Positions 17,532 through 25,273 of a DNA stretch of 38,337 nucleotides are shown piece by piece. The stretch is from JBAXHO01 sp037138855. Lineage in GTDB: Bacteria > Patescibacteriota > Dojkabacteria > B142 > OLB20. The position numbers and the translations under genes were made by a program. The DNA is taken from NCBI GenBank assembly GCA_037138855.1, contig JBAXHO010000011.1, positions 1 through 38,337 of the forward strand, read 5' to 3'. Every line of letters starts with the position of its first letter. Position 1 is the stretch's first letter. The notes below the pieces were generated by a model. That model was given only the letters and a program-made list of their open reading frames with translations. It searched no databases and was not told the DNA's origin.

Positions 17532-18585
17532 TTGTATTTGATTTCAGAAAATCACTGATTTCTGATTTTAGTCTAGGTAAGATTTCTTCTGCCTGAAGCT
17601 CACAAATCTTCTTTCCTTTAAGATACAAATAGCCCTTATTCCCTTTACCGATCAGTCCAATATCAGCATGTTGCATTTCATCTACCTCCACATCAGACCC
17701 GATCAAGGCAACTTTAAGGGGAAGCTTCACACTGGCAAGCTCAGCTTCAATCGCTAAAGCCAGGGCTTCAATATTTATACTGCTTCTGGAACTACCTCCG
17801 GCAATTACTACCGGTCCTTGACGGAGACCTAAACCTCGCAGTAAATAATGTGCAGAAAGGACTTCTCGTTTAGCATTTCCGCCGAGAGTGTAGCGAATTG
17901 TATCGCCAATTCCATCCAACAAAAGCGTCCCAAGAGCTGCGCTACTTCTGACAACACCACTATCTTCAGTCCCAGCTTGAGTGATACCAAGATGGATCGG
18001 ATACATCGACTGCACTGCAAAAAGCTGATTGGCCTCAATTGTTTGTAATAGATCAGTAGATTTAATGGAAACCACAATGTCTTGAAAACCAAGTTTTTCA
18101 AAACGATAAATCGAGTCCATTGTTGCCTGAACCAAGCCTCTCGCAGTCAGACCAAAGCGCTTCAGTGTTTCTGGTGGAAATGCTCGAGAATTAATACCGA
18201 TTCGCACTGGAATATTTTTCTCTTGAGCTTTCGCCAGGATATTTTTTAAAGAATTTTCAGATAAGAATCCTGGATTTAAGCGAATCTTATCAATACCATT
18301 ATTTATTGCTGCTAAAATTATTTGTTCATCAAATAGCAAATCTCCGATAAGAGGAATTCTGATCTTTTCTTTGATTTTAGAGATGGCCTCTACATCTGCC
18401 AGATCAGCAATCATGACACGAATCATTTCACAACCAATCCCTTCTAAAACATTAATTTCCTCAATTATTTCCAAAAGATTTTTCGGCTGATTACTACAAA
18501 CTGATTGGACAAGAATTGGACTTCCACCACCAATTTGGGTGTTGCTGATAGTTATCTTTCTAGAAATGCGCTGAGGATATTTCAT
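17518..18585 (-). CDS. IspG (GcpE)-like protein lacking the Fe-S cluster ligands
   Basis: A 355-residue homologue of 4-hydroxy-3-methylbut-2-enyl diphosphate synthase, full length for the family. TIM-barrel landmarks are clear: GGGSPILVQS, GIDKIRLNPG, PVRIGIN, GITQAG, GVVRSSAALGTLLLDGIGDTIR. The C-terminal cluster-binding half is also present, but ligands are gone: the CPxC motif aligns with AGGSS (Ala262, Ser265) and the third Cys with Ser297 in LIGSDVEVD. The His of ADIHFD is Leu (GDLLFD, 81-86). It cannot hold the usual [4Fe-4S] cluster, so it is unlikely to catalyse the MEP-pathway step. Its start overlaps the stop of a coiled-coil gene (ATGA). Function is unknown. Confidence 0.88.
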   Translation of the reverse strand: MKYPQRISRKITISNTQIGGGSPILVQSVCSNQPKNLLEIIEEINVLEGIGCEMIRVMIADLADVEAISKIKEKIRIPLIGDLLFDEQIILAAINNGIDKIRLNPGFLSENSLKNILAKAQEKNIPVRIGINSRAFPPETLKRFGLTARGLVQATMDSIYRFEKLGFQDIVVSIKSTDLLQTIEANQLFAVQSMYPIHLGITQAGTEDSGVVRSSAALGTLLLDGIGDTIRYTLGGNAKREVLSAHYLLRGLGLRQGPVVIAGGSSRSSINIEALALAIEAELASVKLPLKVALIGSDVEVDEMQHADIGLIGKGNKGYLYLKGKKICELQAEEILPRLKSEISDFLKSNTTKTF

Positions 18586-19025
18586 AATGCTTTATGTTCC
18601 AGAATGACAATACGGTCTTCATGATCAATGAGACGATGTTCAAGAAAGGGAACCTGAGAAGTATTAAAACGATTGAACATCTCAGCTAGCATATCTTTGA
18701 TCAGGGCAATATCATCTTTCATAGTAGCAACATCCTGCTTCAAAATTGCTACATCATTTTTCAATTCTGCTACATCGATTTTTAAATTGGCTACATCATA
18801 TTTCAGCTGCGAAACATCTTTTTTAAGGTGTTTGACATCTAACTTCAATTCTCGGACATCAACTTTCAACTGTTTAATATCAGCCTCTACATTATCTAGT
18901 CTAATATCATTACTAACCTTATAATCCTGAAATTCCACCCGACCTAACTCGACAGTAGTTTTTACTGCAGCGAGATCAATTTGCATCATCTTCAGGGTAT
19001 TTTCATATACATTTTGTGTGTTCAT
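18582..19025 (-). CDS. Heptad-repeat coiled-coil protein coupled to the IspG-like gene
   Basis: A 147-residue protein whose residues about 45-115 are near-perfect heptads of the form LKxDVxx (LKVDVRELKLDVKHLKKDV and onward), predicting a long parallel coiled coil. The N-terminus is amphipathic and the C-terminus ends in a charged helix. It has no membrane segment. Its TGA overlaps the ATG of the IspG-like gene, so the two are translationally coupled and may act together. The repeated 21-base coding units may also promote length variation. Confidence 0.75.
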   Translation of the reverse strand: MNTQNVYENTLKMMQIDLAAVKTTVELGRVEFQDYKVSNDIRLDNVEADIKQLKVDVRELKLDVKHLKKDVSQLKYDVANLKIDVAELKNDVAILKQDVATMKDDIALIKDMLAEMFNRFNTSQVPFLEHRLIDHEDRIVILEHKAL

Positions 19026-19131
19026 AATAATAGTTTACTAAATTATGCTTTCACAATACCAAGAAATTTTCAGAAAAACATTGTATTTGAATACAAATTT
19101 TCCACGAAAATCGAGAAAATTAAATTAAAAT

Positions 19132-19743
19132 TTAATTTGTAAATTTCAAAATCATAGGAATCACTTCCTGATAAAGCGATTTATCATCTTTAATTTCAAA
19201 AATTTGTCCATTATACTGCTTTACCACATCCATATATTTCCGAATTTCATTTACCTCTTTTGTAGCTAACTCTAAACGTTCCTTTACTTTTTTCTCAATT
19301 TCGCGAATTTCGAATTCCGAATTACGAGTTACGAGCTCAGCATAACCCATACGCTTCTTCATTCTAGCTTCGATCAATGAGAAATTTTCCGGTTTGATAT
19401 GCAGGAGAATCGGGATAATACCAGGAATATCTTTGACAATTCGCGTCATCGCCTCCAAAGTCACCACAAAAATAACATTAGTTAGCTTTTCGAATTTCAG
19501 AAATTCATCTTTTCTCCAGCCATAATTATTACCTGTATATTGTAATTCAAAAATAAAATCCGATTTCATCTGTTGATATTCATCTTTGGAAAGGCATACC
19601 CTAGCCGGATCATTTTTTTCCTCTGCCCTTCTTTCTCTATCCGTATAGGTGATCATGCGATGGAAGCCATGATTTAATTCCAGCTCTTTTTCGAGATGTG
19701 ATTTTCCTACACCAGAAGTACCAGTAACTGCAAAAATTTTCAT
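19132..19743 (-). CDS. Guanylate-kinase-like P-loop protein
   Basis: A 203-residue P-loop NMP-kinase-fold protein with Walker A GTSGVGKS (about residues 8-15) and TYTDRERRAEE (about 32-42), which corresponds to the GMP-contacting TTRxxRxGE segment of guanylate kinase. FELQYTGNNYGW matches the FxEwaxxxgxxYGT region. Motifs are diverged, so the nucleotide acceptor is uncertain. The segment ELVTRNSEFEIREIE is encoded by a phrase repeat (19,309-19,337) that also occurs between genes. Confidence 0.7.
   Translation of the reverse strand: MKIFAVTGTSGVGKSHLEKELELNHGFHRMITYTDRERRAEEKNDPARVCLSKDEYQQMKSDFIFELQYTGNNYGWRKDEFLKFEKLTNVIFVVTLEAMTRIVKDIPGIIPILLHIKPENFSLIEARMKKRMGYAELVTRNSEFEIREIEKKVKERLELATKEVNEIRKYMDVVKQYNGQIFEIKDDKSLYQEVIPMILKFTN
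19309..19337. repeat. Phrase repeat inside the guanylate-kinase-like gene
   Basis: TTTCGAATTCCGAATTACGA followed by GTTACGAGC lies within the reading frame. The phrase ACGAGTTACGAG or close variants recurs between genes at about 27,838-27,853 and in the 3' end of the HisRS gene at about 34,557-34,588. Confidence 0.6.
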
Positions 19744-19764
19744 CTTATTTTTCTAATAAATAAA

Positions 19765-20955
19765 TTATGAATTTTGAATTACGACATTTTGAATACTGTA
19801 ACCCTTTGTCCTATTAGTTTTGATAATACGTCCACCAATCCCAATTTTGTCTAATTTTTTTCTCAATCTAGAAATTACCTGATCTAAAGCCCATTCAGAA
19901 TAAAGTTCATTCACTTTAGCCTTCCAGATTATTTTGGCAATTTGTTCTTTAGTGATCTCTTCTGCTCGCAGTAAAACAAGTAAGATTTCTAATTCATTTT
20001 GACTTAAAAGCTCATTAATGGCAATTTCTTCCCAGAGAATCTGATTAGCATTAATTTGAATGATTAATTGCTTATTTTCATCTGCTAAAACCTGATCAAT
20101 CCAGGTAAAGGGAATCTGATTTTCCTGATTAATCAAGCCATGTTGAGCTAAATATTGAAACTCCTGAAAATAAGGAGGAACGGTATTTTTAATCTTAATC
20201 GAACGAATCAGATAACGCTCCCGCTCGGAATATCTTGAAAAAAGGTCTTTGCTAAGCAGCTGCATTTCATTACTGGTGAATACTTGTTCCAAATTCTGAT
20301 AACGAGCAATTCCGCGTAGGCAATTTCGTAACAACGCCGGAATACCACCTGTAAATTGATAAATCTGAAGAATTTCTTCTGATTGCAAACTTACGCCGTG
20401 TTTTTTTGCATTGATTTGTAACCACTCTGTTGTTTGTTCCTGATTCAAATATGGCACCTGAATAATATTATGAGACATGATTGTATCATTGCAGCGAGTC
20501 GCTTCATCGTGAAAACTACTTTCTTCACTAAAGATCAAAAATTTAATCTGATCATAATCAAGACCACGAAAAGTCCATAAATAGTTCAAAAAATCCAGAT
20601 TTTCACTGGTGTATTTATTGATCAGAAAATAAATAATTTTGTTTTGCTTTAAAATATCTTTAATCTGGTTACGAATTCCAAGCTCTTGGGAATGCATCGC
20701 CAATTCTTCTTCCAATTGTCGGTCCAGATATGGCTGTTTCAGAAAGATATCAATTTTAATAAAGACGTAATTAGAGAAATTCTCTTGAGGAAAAAGTTTA
20801 AAAAAACTACCGGAGCTAATTTCGTAGGCATTTCGTCTTGCTCCAATCCCAGGTAATAGTAAGACTACTACATCCTCTTTTTTGAGGAAAAATGTTTTCA
20901 ACTGCTCAGCAATAGTTTTGGGAAGATAAGTAAAATTGTGAAAATAGTTTTTCAT
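19765..20955 (-). CDS. STAND/AAA-like protein with C-terminal OmpR-type winged helix
   Basis: A 396-residue protein. The N-terminal half resembles an AAA/STAND ATPase: a hydrophobic strand VVVLLLPGIGARR where Walker A should be, KIIYFLINKY and IKFLIFSEE as later strands, and FTGGIPALLRNCL as a sensor-like region. The GK[ST] of Walker A is absent. The C-terminal 90 residues form an OmpR/PhoB-type DNA-binding domain (LSQNELEILLVLL, ALDQVISRLRKKLDKIG, TNRTKGYSI). It is probably a transcription regulator; the signal is unknown. ATG 20,955 is chosen over a TTG at 20,970 because the promoter lies at 20,982-21,010. Confidence 0.7.
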   Translation of the reverse strand: MKNYFHNFTYLPKTIAEQLKTFFLKKEDVVVLLLPGIGARRNAYEISSGSFFKLFPQENFSNYVFIKIDIFLKQPYLDRQLEEELAMHSQELGIRNQIKDILKQNKIIYFLINKYTSENLDFLNYLWTFRGLDYDQIKFLIFSEESSFHDEATRCNDTIMSHNIIQVPYLNQEQTTEWLQINAKKHGVSLQSEEILQIYQFTGGIPALLRNCLRGIARYQNLEQVFTSNEMQLLSKDLFSRYSERERYLIRSIKIKNTVPPYFQEFQYLAQHGLINQENQIPFTWIDQVLADENKQLIIQINANQILWEEIAINELLSQNELEILLVLLRAEEITKEQIAKIIWKAKVNELYSEWALDQVISRLRKKLDKIGIGGRIIKTNRTKGYSIQNVVIQNS

Positions 20956-20981
20956 GTCAGATTCAAGCAAACGATGTCAGA

Positions 20982-21010
20982 ATTATAACATTTACTGCCA
21001 AAATTAGCAA
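20982..21010 (-). promoter_or_regulatory. Sigma-70-type promoter of the winged-helix regulator
   Basis: On the minus strand TTGCTA (21,010-21,005), 17 bases, TATAAT (20,987-20,982). Initiation would fall near 20,975, about 20 bases before the ATG at 20,955. Confidence 0.6.
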
Positions 21011-21089
21011 AGTCCTTGTCAGGTGGGCATCAAGCAGGAAATTGGGGATGAGAGTATAAATACAATAAATAATTAAATTTTTCAATAAA

Positions 21090-21836
21090 ATGGCAGCAGA
21101 AGCATTTTCTCCAACAAACGAAACCATAGTCTTAGCTGACTTTGATAACACTTTATTACCCTATACAGCCTTAGCACGTATTACACCATATTTACAAAAT
21201 CACGGAATTGGAAAAATCGACATGTCCCAACTTCAACTTACTTTAAAAGAATATAAACAAAACATAGTCGGAGCTGAACGTAAAGTTTTACAGACAATTG
21301 CCTCTGGTTTAGCCGGCATTGCTCAAGCTACAGTTAAAGAAGCTGTCCAAAGATATTATCAAAATGATCCTGACAATATTCAATTATTTCCATTTGTTGA
21401 AAAATTATTTCAGGATGCAACTGATATTCATGTGATCACGTTAGAACCTGATATCTTTTTACCAGAAATCGAAGATACAAACAATCCATTAAAGCAAATT
21501 ACTCTCCATGCTACACAATTCGCAGTCGATGAACAGGGTAATTTTACTGGAGAAATCGCTTCCATTCCTGAAAAAGGAGCATTAACAAACGAAATACTCG
21601 CTCCAATTATTCTTAAAAATCAACAGCGAAAACTAGAAGGCTTGCCACCTATTTCGGTATTTGCCATGGGAGACCATCATCCCTCTGATGGTCCGATGTT
21701 AGATGCTGTTAATGATGCAAAGGAAAATGGTATTTTTATTTTAAATCGAAGAAAATTAGATCAAGGTGATCTTACAGTTTATAATAATTGGAAAACCGCT
21801 TTAGAAAAAGGATATTATGTGATTGTAGTTAGATAA
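21090..21836 (+). CDS. HAD-superfamily (phosphoserine-phosphatase-like) hydrolase
   Basis: A 248-residue HAD protein with LADFDNTLLPY (nucleophile Asp and second Asp, about residues 16-26), a helical cap, and FAMGDHHPSDGPML (motif IV, about 203-216). The GxxxxKGA-like PEKGAL segment supplies the motif III Lys. It is convergent with, and probably paralogous to, the split HAD gene next to it. The substrate cannot be read from sequence. Confidence 0.8.
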   Translation: MAAEAFSPTNETIVLADFDNTLLPYTALARITPYLQNHGIGKIDMSQLQLTLKEYKQNIVGAERKVLQTIASGLAGIAQATVKEAVQRYYQNDPDNIQLFPFVEKLFQDATDIHVITLEPDIFLPEIEDTNNPLKQITLHATQFAVDEQGNFTGEIASIPEKGALTNEILAPIILKNQQRKLEGLPPISVFAMGDHHPSDGPMLDAVNDAKENGIFILNRRKLDQGDLTVYNNWKTALEKGYYVIVVR

Positions 21837-21867
21837 TTTGGTAGCTGATAATTAACTTGTAATGAAT

Positions 21868-22113
21868 CTAGAGTTGAAGGTTTCCCAGCATAGCAATAAT
21901 CTCCGCTTCATTTGCAAAAATATTCCAGTGCTTCTCTACGGCATACTTGAGTAATTCTGGATGGTGGTTATTATTTTTCACAACAAATGCCTGATCGACG
22001 ATTTCCAGCATCGGGATATCTCCTGGGCTATCGCCAAAGCCAATTGAATAATCTACTCCTTGTTCTGCTAGTATGGCTTTAATTTTTAATGCCTTTTCAT
22101 TGTTATTCATCAC
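21868..22113 (-). CDS. C-terminal fragment of a split HAD (SerB-like) phosphatase
   Basis: An 81-residue frame carrying the HAD motif III/IV part: NEKALKIKAIL and IGFGDSPGDIPML. It has no nucleophile Asp and cannot act alone. Its GTG/ATG start overlaps the TGA of the upstream fragment. The frame continues upstream in the -1 phase as GPGIVMNNNEKALK, which would follow NGRFTG of the first fragment without a gap. A one-base loss in a G5 run at about 22,130 is the simplest explanation. Confidence 0.7.
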   Translation of the reverse strand: MMNNNEKALKIKAILAEQGVDYSIGFGDSPGDIPMLEIVDQAFVVKNNNHHPELLKYAVEKHWNIFANEAEIIAMLGNLQL

Positions 22114-22568
22114 AATTCCAGGCCCCCAGTAAATCTTCCGTTCTTTTGCGGAATTATAGTTGAAATATGACCATCAAGCTCTAATTCTTTGACAAATTTT
22201 GCATTGACCACGTCTACACCAGCAGAAACTAGAAGAATCTTAAACTGCTTTTGTTTGAGGAACTTGATAACTGGCCTGACCCAAGGGAAAAAAATAGTTT
22301 CTTTTGCTTGATTAATTTGTCCAAAAATTTCTAAAACATCTGAAACAGTCATGCCCTTAACCAACTTAGAAAACTGATTGAGAACGTAATTGGCAACAGC
22401 GTGATAAGTTCCCGTACCATTTTGATATTTTTTCACTAATGCTAGCCTGTTATTAATATTGCTGTAATCACCAGTTTTCGAAGCGAAATAATCAAATAGC
22501 TCATTACCGGTATAACCATTGTAAATGGTATTGTCACAGTCAAAGAAGGCATAACGATTGGTGAACAT
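22110..22568 (-). CDS. N-terminal fragment of a split HAD (SerB-like) phosphatase
   Basis: A 152-residue fragment with the DxDxT nucleophile motif FFDCDNTIY, a cap region and the motif II segment ILLVSAGV, ending just after NGRFTGG. The GRFTG sequence is typical of the SerB family shortly before motif III, which here lies in the following frame. Together the parts make a complete enzyme of about 235 residues. I use ATG 22,568; further upstream ATGs fall in TATCATG repeats. Confidence 0.75.
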   Translation of the reverse strand: MFTNRYAFFDCDNTIYNGYTGNELFDYFASKTGDYSNINNRLALVKKYQNGTGTYHAVANYVLNQFSKLVKGMTVSDVLEIFGQINQAKETIFFPWVRPVIKFLKQKQFKILLVSAGVDVVNAKFVKELELDGHISTIIPQKNGRFTGGLEL

Positions 22569-22684
22569 AATGTGATGTATCATGTATTAAGTATCATGTA
22601 TCAAGTAGTAGCTGGTATCTGGAAAAAGTTTAAACGAAATACTACTATGTACCTTTCCGAGTTCCGATCACCGGTCACCGTCCC
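22569..22684. repeat. Intergenic repeat mosaic
   Basis: The gap carries GTATCATGTATTAAGTATCA, then AAACGAAATA (22,632-22,641), then CCGATCACCGGTCACCG (22,664-22,680). The same three modules occur in this order at 55-180. Confidence 0.8.
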
Positions 22685-23080
22685 TCACACAAATGCTTCC
22701 TGATCAAAGAAATCTTCTTCATGGGGCATTACTTCAAGAGCTTGTTCATCTGCATGTTTAATGGCGCACCAGTATTTTTCTGTTTCTGCAGAAATATCTC
22801 TAGCATATGCAAATACCCCATTGGCATAGCCACAATAAGTACAATTTACTTTTTCAATACTGCTCAGTTTACTAAGGTGATGACGATCAAGAAAAATATA
22901 TGCCTTACGATTGAGACGCTTCATACCATAAAGCCGAAAGGCAATTTGATGATAAAGTTCTAGACCCAAATCAAGAAATACGATAGGAATGATCATGCCA
23001 TAAATAAATGGCATCGAAAGCAATAATTTATAAGAAGGACGACTATCTTTAAGATCCTGATAAAGCGAAATTTTCTTCAT
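22685..23080 (-). CDS. Conserved membrane protein with CxxC motif
   Basis: A 131-residue protein with one hydrophobic hairpin (about residues 20-45, FIYGMIIPIVFLDLGLELYH) and a C-terminal domain containing VNCTYCGYANGVFAYARDI and YWCAIKHA. The CxxC plus later Cys and His could bind metal. The NCTYCGYANG motif belongs to a conserved uncharacterised bacterial family, as far as I recall. ATG 23,080 is chosen; the frame extends further only by running into the malate dehydrogenase gene. It is 19 bases downstream of that gene and likely in its operon. Confidence 0.65.
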   Translation of the reverse strand: MKKISLYQDLKDSRPSYKLLLSMPFIYGMIIPIVFLDLGLELYHQIAFRLYGMKRLNRKAYIFLDRHHLSKLSSIEKVNCTYCGYANGVFAYARDISAETEKYWCAIKHADEQALEVMPHEEDFFDQEAFV

Positions 23081-23099
23081 TTTAAGGAGAAAAATAAAA

Positions 23100-24023
23100 T
23101 TAGTTAATGCCTTGCTGATAGGCTTCTTGCAATATTTTAGCAGATTCTCGCAAGGCTGCAAGTTCTTCTTCAACAATTTTCAATTCAATAATTGCTGCAA
23201 TACCATCTTGATTAATTTGCAGCGGTACTTCCAAACAAACATCTTTTATACCATATTCACCAGACAATTGAACCGAAGCAGAAATTATTTCTTCCGAATT
23301 GGCTTGAATGATTTGCAACATTTTCACTAAGGCAGCAGCTGGAGCATGAATCGCTGAACGCCCTTGCAGATTGGTAATGTTTGCTCCGGCTTGCACCGTC
23401 TCTGTAATCACTTGCGCAATTTGATCGGGAGTTAAACTTGCACTGAGCGGTTTTCCGGATATTTTAGCCAAAGAAACTAAGGGGACCATCGCTTCGCCAT
23501 GTGGACCGATCACTAAACCAGTTACCTCGCTAACTGGTACTTGAGCTGCTTTTGCTAAATAAAAACGAAATCTTGCCGAATCAAGGACACCAGACATACC
23601 CAGCGTTTTTTTTGGGTTTAACTGACAGAATTCTATCGCATAGCGCAAAATTAAATCTAAGGGATTAGTAATCATTATAATTAATGGATCTGCCGCCAAA
23701 GTTTTAATTTTATTACAAATCGCACTAATTACTTTCGTATTAGCTACAAATAAATCATTACGACTCTTCATTTCTGGAGTTCTAGGTAAACCAGCTGTTA
23801 CAATATAGACATCAGAATTTTCTGCACCCAAGTAATCAACAGTATATTGAAATTTAGTAGTAGATCCACAAATTGCAGCAGCATGAGCAAGATCAAGAAA
23901 TTTTCCTTTTAACGGATCAGCATTCAAATCAACTAATATCAATTCCTTAGCTAGATTTTCGCGTAATACTAATTCGGCTGTTTCAGCACCTACTCCTCCA
24001 GCACCAATTAAAGTAATTTTCAT
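23100..24023 (-). CDS. mdh: Malate dehydrogenase (LDH/MDH family)
   Basis: A 307-residue NAD-dependent 2-hydroxyacid dehydrogenase. The Rossmann motif GAGGVGAETA is at residues 7-16, the cofactor-binding Asp in LILVDLN, and the substrate loop reads GLPRTPEMKSRNDL. The Arg after Pro marks malate dehydrogenase, where lactate dehydrogenases have Gln, though one residue is inserted before the second Arg. Asn in MITNPLDL, Arg in GVLDSARFR and the catalytic His in GPHGEAMVP are present. It would interconvert malate and oxaloacetate. Confidence 0.9.
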   Translation of the reverse strand: MKITLIGAGGVGAETAELVLRENLAKELILVDLNADPLKGKFLDLAHAAAICGSTTKFQYTVDYLGAENSDVYIVTAGLPRTPEMKSRNDLFVANTKVISAICNKIKTLAADPLIIMITNPLDLILRYAIEFCQLNPKKTLGMSGVLDSARFRFYLAKAAQVPVSEVTGLVIGPHGEAMVPLVSLAKISGKPLSASLTPDQIAQVITETVQAGANITNLQGRSAIHAPAAALVKMLQIIQANSEEIISASVQLSGEYGIKDVCLEVPLQINQDGIAAIIELKIVEEELAALRESAKILQEAYQQGIN

Positions 24024-24446
24024 AAAAATATCTTGAAATATATGCCTTGATTATAGCGGAAATGTAAATTAGTAGCTAGCAGCTGGTAGCTGGTAGAATT
24101 AAAAGTTAATAGTTAAAAGCTAGAAGTTAAAAGATTAAAGGATAATGAATTGACTTATATAATTCTCCTATTAACTATTAACTTATAACTTCTAACTAAT
24201 TTCAGTCTACTGTACTGTCCGGAATCTACCGATACACTACTTAACAACTCTCCTATCTATCCCTTCGATATCTTTTATTATTCCATGATTAAATATTATT
24301 TTCCTTGACACTCACTAGTAATTTCGCTAGGCTATATATCGCAACTATTTAACTATTTACCCGCTACTGTCTCAAAACAAAATCCCAGAAGCGCTTAAAT
24401 GAGATCCTTGACAACTAAATATCTAAATTTAGAAAGCAATAATCCT
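24024..24446. repeat. Gene-free repeat mosaic
   Basis: The gap contains TAGTAGCTAGCAGCTGGTAG units (24,069-24,096), AAAAGTTAATAGTTAAAAG, the inverted TTAACTATTAACTTATAAC, CAGTCTACTGTACTG and copy B of the 30-base element (24,221-24,250). From about 24,260 the sequence is AT-rich and probably holds the promoter of the permease gene; I cannot define it. Confidence 0.65.
24221..24250 (+). repeat. Dispersed 30-base element, copy B
   Basis: GGAATCTACCGATACACTAC and the following ten bases match copies A and C with several differences. It is preceded by GTCC as in copy C. Confidence 0.8.
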
Positions 24447-25181
24447 ATGGAAGTAAATTTTTCTATGTTTGCCCTACTACTTTTAACTTCCATAACTGCC
24501 TATTTCATCAAGGGACTAGTCGGCTTTGGTCCTTCACTGCTCTTAGTGCCAATTCTCTCATTATTTGTAGATTTTAAGTCGGCTGTAGTCATAGCGACTA
24601 TGGCTGATATTTCGTCCGGCTTGATCATAGTTATCAAAGAACGGAAACGAATTCATCTCCATAAAATTTTTGTAATTGCTCTAGGACTGATGATTGGTAC
24701 ATTACTTGGTGTCTCGTTATTTAACCTGTTCTCCATGCATCTCCTCAAAAGACTTTATGGCATTATGTTAATTTTCCTGGTGCTTCAGAGCGTCATCAAA
24801 AAACAACATGAACCGGAAGTTTTTCACAAAGTCAAAGCATTTTTTGCTGGCTTTCTCGGAGGGATTTGTGGCGGGTTATTTAACACCAATGGACCGCCAA
24901 TTGTAATGTACCTCAACAAAGTCGTACATGATCACAAATTTCTCAGGTCCAACATTTCGGCTATTTTTGCTGTTGATGCTTTATGGCGAGGCTTTTTATT
25001 TTGGCAACAAGGTCTATTAGCAACACCGCTCTTGAAGCTTTATTTAGCTTTAATCCTGCCGGGATTGTTAGTGGGACTTTATTTGGGAAACAAATCTCTG
25101 GAGAAGATCAATAAAAAAACTGTGTCTTCTTTCATTGAAATGTTACTGTTTACGATCGGCTGCGGGATGTTGTTTAGATAG
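24447..25181 (+). CDS. TauE/SafE-family membrane permease
   Basis: A 244-residue integral membrane protein with about seven to eight hydrophobic segments. Family hallmarks are GLVGFGPSLLLVPIL near the N-terminus and its internal echo FLGGICGGLFNTNGPPIV near the middle. Members export or take up sulfite, sulfoacetate and other organic anions; the substrate here is unknown. I chose ATG 24,447, which starts just before the first membrane segment; an ATG at 24,399 adds 16 polar residues. Confidence 0.85.
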   Translation: MEVNFSMFALLLLTSITAYFIKGLVGFGPSLLLVPILSLFVDFKSAVVIATMADISSGLIIVIKERKRIHLHKIFVIALGLMIGTLLGVSLFNLFSMHLLKRLYGIMLIFLVLQSVIKKQHEPEVFHKVKAFFAGFLGGICGGLFNTNGPPIVMYLNKVVHDHKFLRSNISAIFAVDALWRGFLFWQQGLLATPLLKLYLALILPGLLVGLYLGNKSLEKINKKTVSSFIEMLLFTIGCGMLFR

Positions 25182-25202
25182 TTGTAAAACGTAAAGTCCT
25201 GA

Positions 25203-25250
25203 GCACGGGGTGCAAATCTGCAACCCGTGCCAGGCATTTTATTTATTTTT
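25203..25250 (+). terminator. Terminator-like palindrome after the permease gene
   Basis: GCACGGGGTGCA (25,203-25,214) and TGCAACCCGTGC (25,219-25,230) form a 12-base-pair hairpin with one mismatch, followed by a T-rich tract. The sequence belongs to the same palindromic family as 13,358-13,381 and 36,079-36,103, so a repeat may have been recruited as terminator. Confidence 0.6.
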
Positions 25251-25273
25251 AATTTGCACTTGCCACTTAAATT

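Noticed and set aside
17518..18585. Canonical IspG of a working MEP pathway
   Set aside because: All three cluster cysteines and the conserved ADIHFD histidine are absent.
22685..23176. Longer start for the CxxC membrane protein
   Set aside because: The extra 32 residues fall in the 3' end of the malate dehydrogenase gene; ATG 23,080 is natural.
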